DNA from: Bin5 sp965116395
Lineage (GTDB): Bacteria > Chloroflexota > Anaerolineae > Caldilineales > Caldilineaceae
Direction: 5' to 3'
Length of the DNA: 64,000 nucleotides
NCBI GenBank assembly: GCA_965116395.1
Contig: OZ220684.1
Location: 124,001-188,000, forward strand
Shown one piece after another: positions 62,880-64,000 of the stretch. Numbering within the stretch: position 1 is the stretch's first letter; each line of letters opens with the position of its first letter. The notes beneath the pieces are model-generated. The model did no database searches. It had not been told where the DNA came from and saw nothing but the letters and a program-made list of their open reading frames with translations. Made by a program: the position numbers and the translations under genes.

Positions 62880-63905
62880 ATGAAAGGTGTAGCTAAATTA
62901 CGTCCGGGCGTTGGCCAAGTGGGCCTACTTGAGGCGCCCGAACCAACAGCCATTCCGGGGCATCTTATAGTTGAGGTGACGGCGGCCGGGCTATGCGGCA
63001 CTGATGTCCATATATACCATGACGAGTATCCTTGCCGGCCGCCTGTTATTATGGGGCACGAGGTCGCAGGGAAAGTTGTGGACGCGGCAAGCGATGTTAC
63101 GCGCTGTGCCACCGGCGATTCAGTCACTTGTGAACCCAATTTCAGCCTCTGCGGTTTCTGCCCGTATTGCCGGGCAGGAATGCCGTATCACTGCTCCCAG
63201 AGGTCGTCGATAGGCAGCGGCGTAAATGGAGCCTTTGCCCGCTACGTGCTTGTGCCTGAACGTTCGGTCCACCTGTTGCCCGAAGGCGTTGACGAGTGGG
63301 CGGGCTCGCTGACGGAGCCGCTGGCCTGCTGTGTCCATGCGCTGGAGAATTCCAAGGTCGAGCCTAGTGATGTGGCAGTAATAACCGGCCCAGGAGCGAT
63401 TGGCCTGATGATGCTGCAGGTGGTAAAGGCCGCAGGGGCGCAGGCGCTGGCAATAGGTACAGATACAGATGAGGCGCGCCTGGACCTGGCGAGGCAACTG
63501 GGCGCGGACGAGGTCCTGGTTGTGGGCAGGGATGATCTTCAGAATTCAGTTGCGGAGCGGACGGACGGCCAGGGCGCGGATATTGCCTTTGAGTGCTCCG
63601 GGGCAGGGCCGGGGGCACAGACAGCTTTGGATTTGGTGCGGCACAGAGGTCGCTATGTACAGGTTGGCCTTTTCGGTAAGCCGGTGCTCTGGGATCTTGA
63701 GCAGGTCTGCATCAAGGAGTTACAGGTACAGGGGACATTCGCCACTGTCGCCAGTTCCTGGCGCAAGACTCTGTCGCTTCTGCAGTCTGGCCAGCTCCAG
63801 ACGGCTCCGTTGATCAGTCACCGACTCCCGCTTGAGGAATGGCAAGAGGCGTTCGATCTGTTTGAACGCCGCGAAGGAGTGAAGATCGTTTTCTCGCCGT
63901 CGTAA
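62880..63905 (+). CDS. Zinc-dependent medium-chain alcohol dehydrogenase
   Basis: A 341-residue MDR dehydrogenase of the sorbitol/threonine dehydrogenase type. Catalytic zinc ligands are Cys39, His60 and Glu61 (MGHE). The structural zinc is held by Cys91, Cys94, Cys97 and Cys105. The nucleotide loop TGPGAIGLM is near residue 162. The substrate may be a polyol or sugar alcohol. AGGAG lies 10 bp upstream of the ATG at 62880; an in-frame start at 62826 adds 18 poorly conserved residues. Nothing is seen in the last 95 bp of the window. Confidence 0.93.
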   Translation: MKGVAKLRPGVGQVGLLEAPEPTAIPGHLIVEVTAAGLCGTDVHIYHDEYPCRPPVIMGHEVAGKVVDAASDVTRCATGDSVTCEPNFSLCGFCPYCRAGMPYHCSQRSSIGSGVNGAFARYVLVPERSVHLLPEGVDEWAGSLTEPLACCVHALENSKVEPSDVAVITGPGAIGLMMLQVVKAAGAQALAIGTDTDEARLDLARQLGADEVLVVGRDDLQNSVAERTDGQGADIAFECSGAGPGAQTALDLVRHRGRYVQVGLFGKPVLWDLEQVCIKELQVQGTFATVASSWRKTLSLLQSGQLQTAPLISHRLPLEEWQEAFDLFERREGVKIVFSPS

Positions 63906-64000
63906 GTCTTTTTGCGACCACCGACCGCAGCAAGTAAAGAACAGTTTGCGCTACCCGAATCGGGATGTTCCTGCAGTCTTGGGACACGTGCTATACTGCG

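Noticed and set aside
1..64000. CRISPR arrays, tRNA or rRNA genes, prophage
   Set aside because: By eye I found no regularly spaced repeats, no tRNA-like TTCRANNC arms in plausible context, no rRNA and no phage structural genes; a tRNAscan or Infernal run would be decisive.

Overview
The window looks like a chromosomal segment from an aerobic heterotrophic bacterium, most likely a member of the Chloroflexota (Caldilinea/Anaerolinea-like). This assignment is an inference from gene content: an A2-type heme-copper oxidase operon with CtaG and SURF1, a FolK-FolP fusion, DUF433/DUF5615 pairs, many sugar-acid enzymes and PhyH-type oxygenases, in moderately GC-rich DNA. There is no 16S gene or other decisive marker. 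I saw no rRNA, tRNA, CRISPR array, prophage or intact insertion sequence.

Layout. 0-8.5 kb holds core genes: a partial thpR, a SCO copper chaperone, a glyA-radA-methyltransferase run behind a good promoter, and a leuS/thiamine-binding/HIT operon with a long structured leuS leader. 8.9-9.5 kb is a DUF433/DUF5615 toxin-antitoxin-like pair. 10-18 kb is a carbohydrate-catabolism block: HAD phosphatase, galactonate-dehydratase-like enolase, sulfatase, amidohydrolase, mannonate-dehydratase-like protein and acetyl-xylan-esterase-like hydrolase, with msrA among them. 19-28 kb holds a giant Asp-box (VPS10/BNR-like) protein, three MFS transporters, a zinc-ribbon P-loop kinase and a nucleoside hydrolase. 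28-31.5 kb has an amidohydrolase, a Yip1-family membrane protein and the decayed remains of a second Yip1 copy.

32-46 kb is one long minus-strand run. It starts with the respiratory operon coxII-coxI-coxIV-coxIII-ctaG-(CopC-like)-SURF1 behind a near-consensus promoter. It continues with an MFS transporter, three tandem EstB-type serine hydrolases on an exact 1355-bp period, a Gfo/Idh/MocA oxidoreductase and a sugar isomerase. 46.8-56 kb holds a tyrosine-recombinase-like protein that has lost its catalytic residues, an aminoglycoside-phosphotransferase-like kinase, rsmA, lepA, an Lgt-like membrane protein, and a thiN/DUF456/nnrE/membrane-protein operon. 56-64 kb is cofactor biosynthesis (nadC-nadA, siroheme cobA/cysG-N, folKP), then a PhyH dioxygenase and a zinc alcohol dehydrogenase.

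The most interesting non-genic signal is a family of four dispersed, same-orientation, MITE-like repeats at about 4.9, 18.1, 46.4 and 55.8 kb. They share TAACTACTAAGCC-like ends, and two copies have candidate target-site duplications. All share a nested GC-rich hairpin core in which one copy shows compensating base changes. I found no transposase in the window that could move them.
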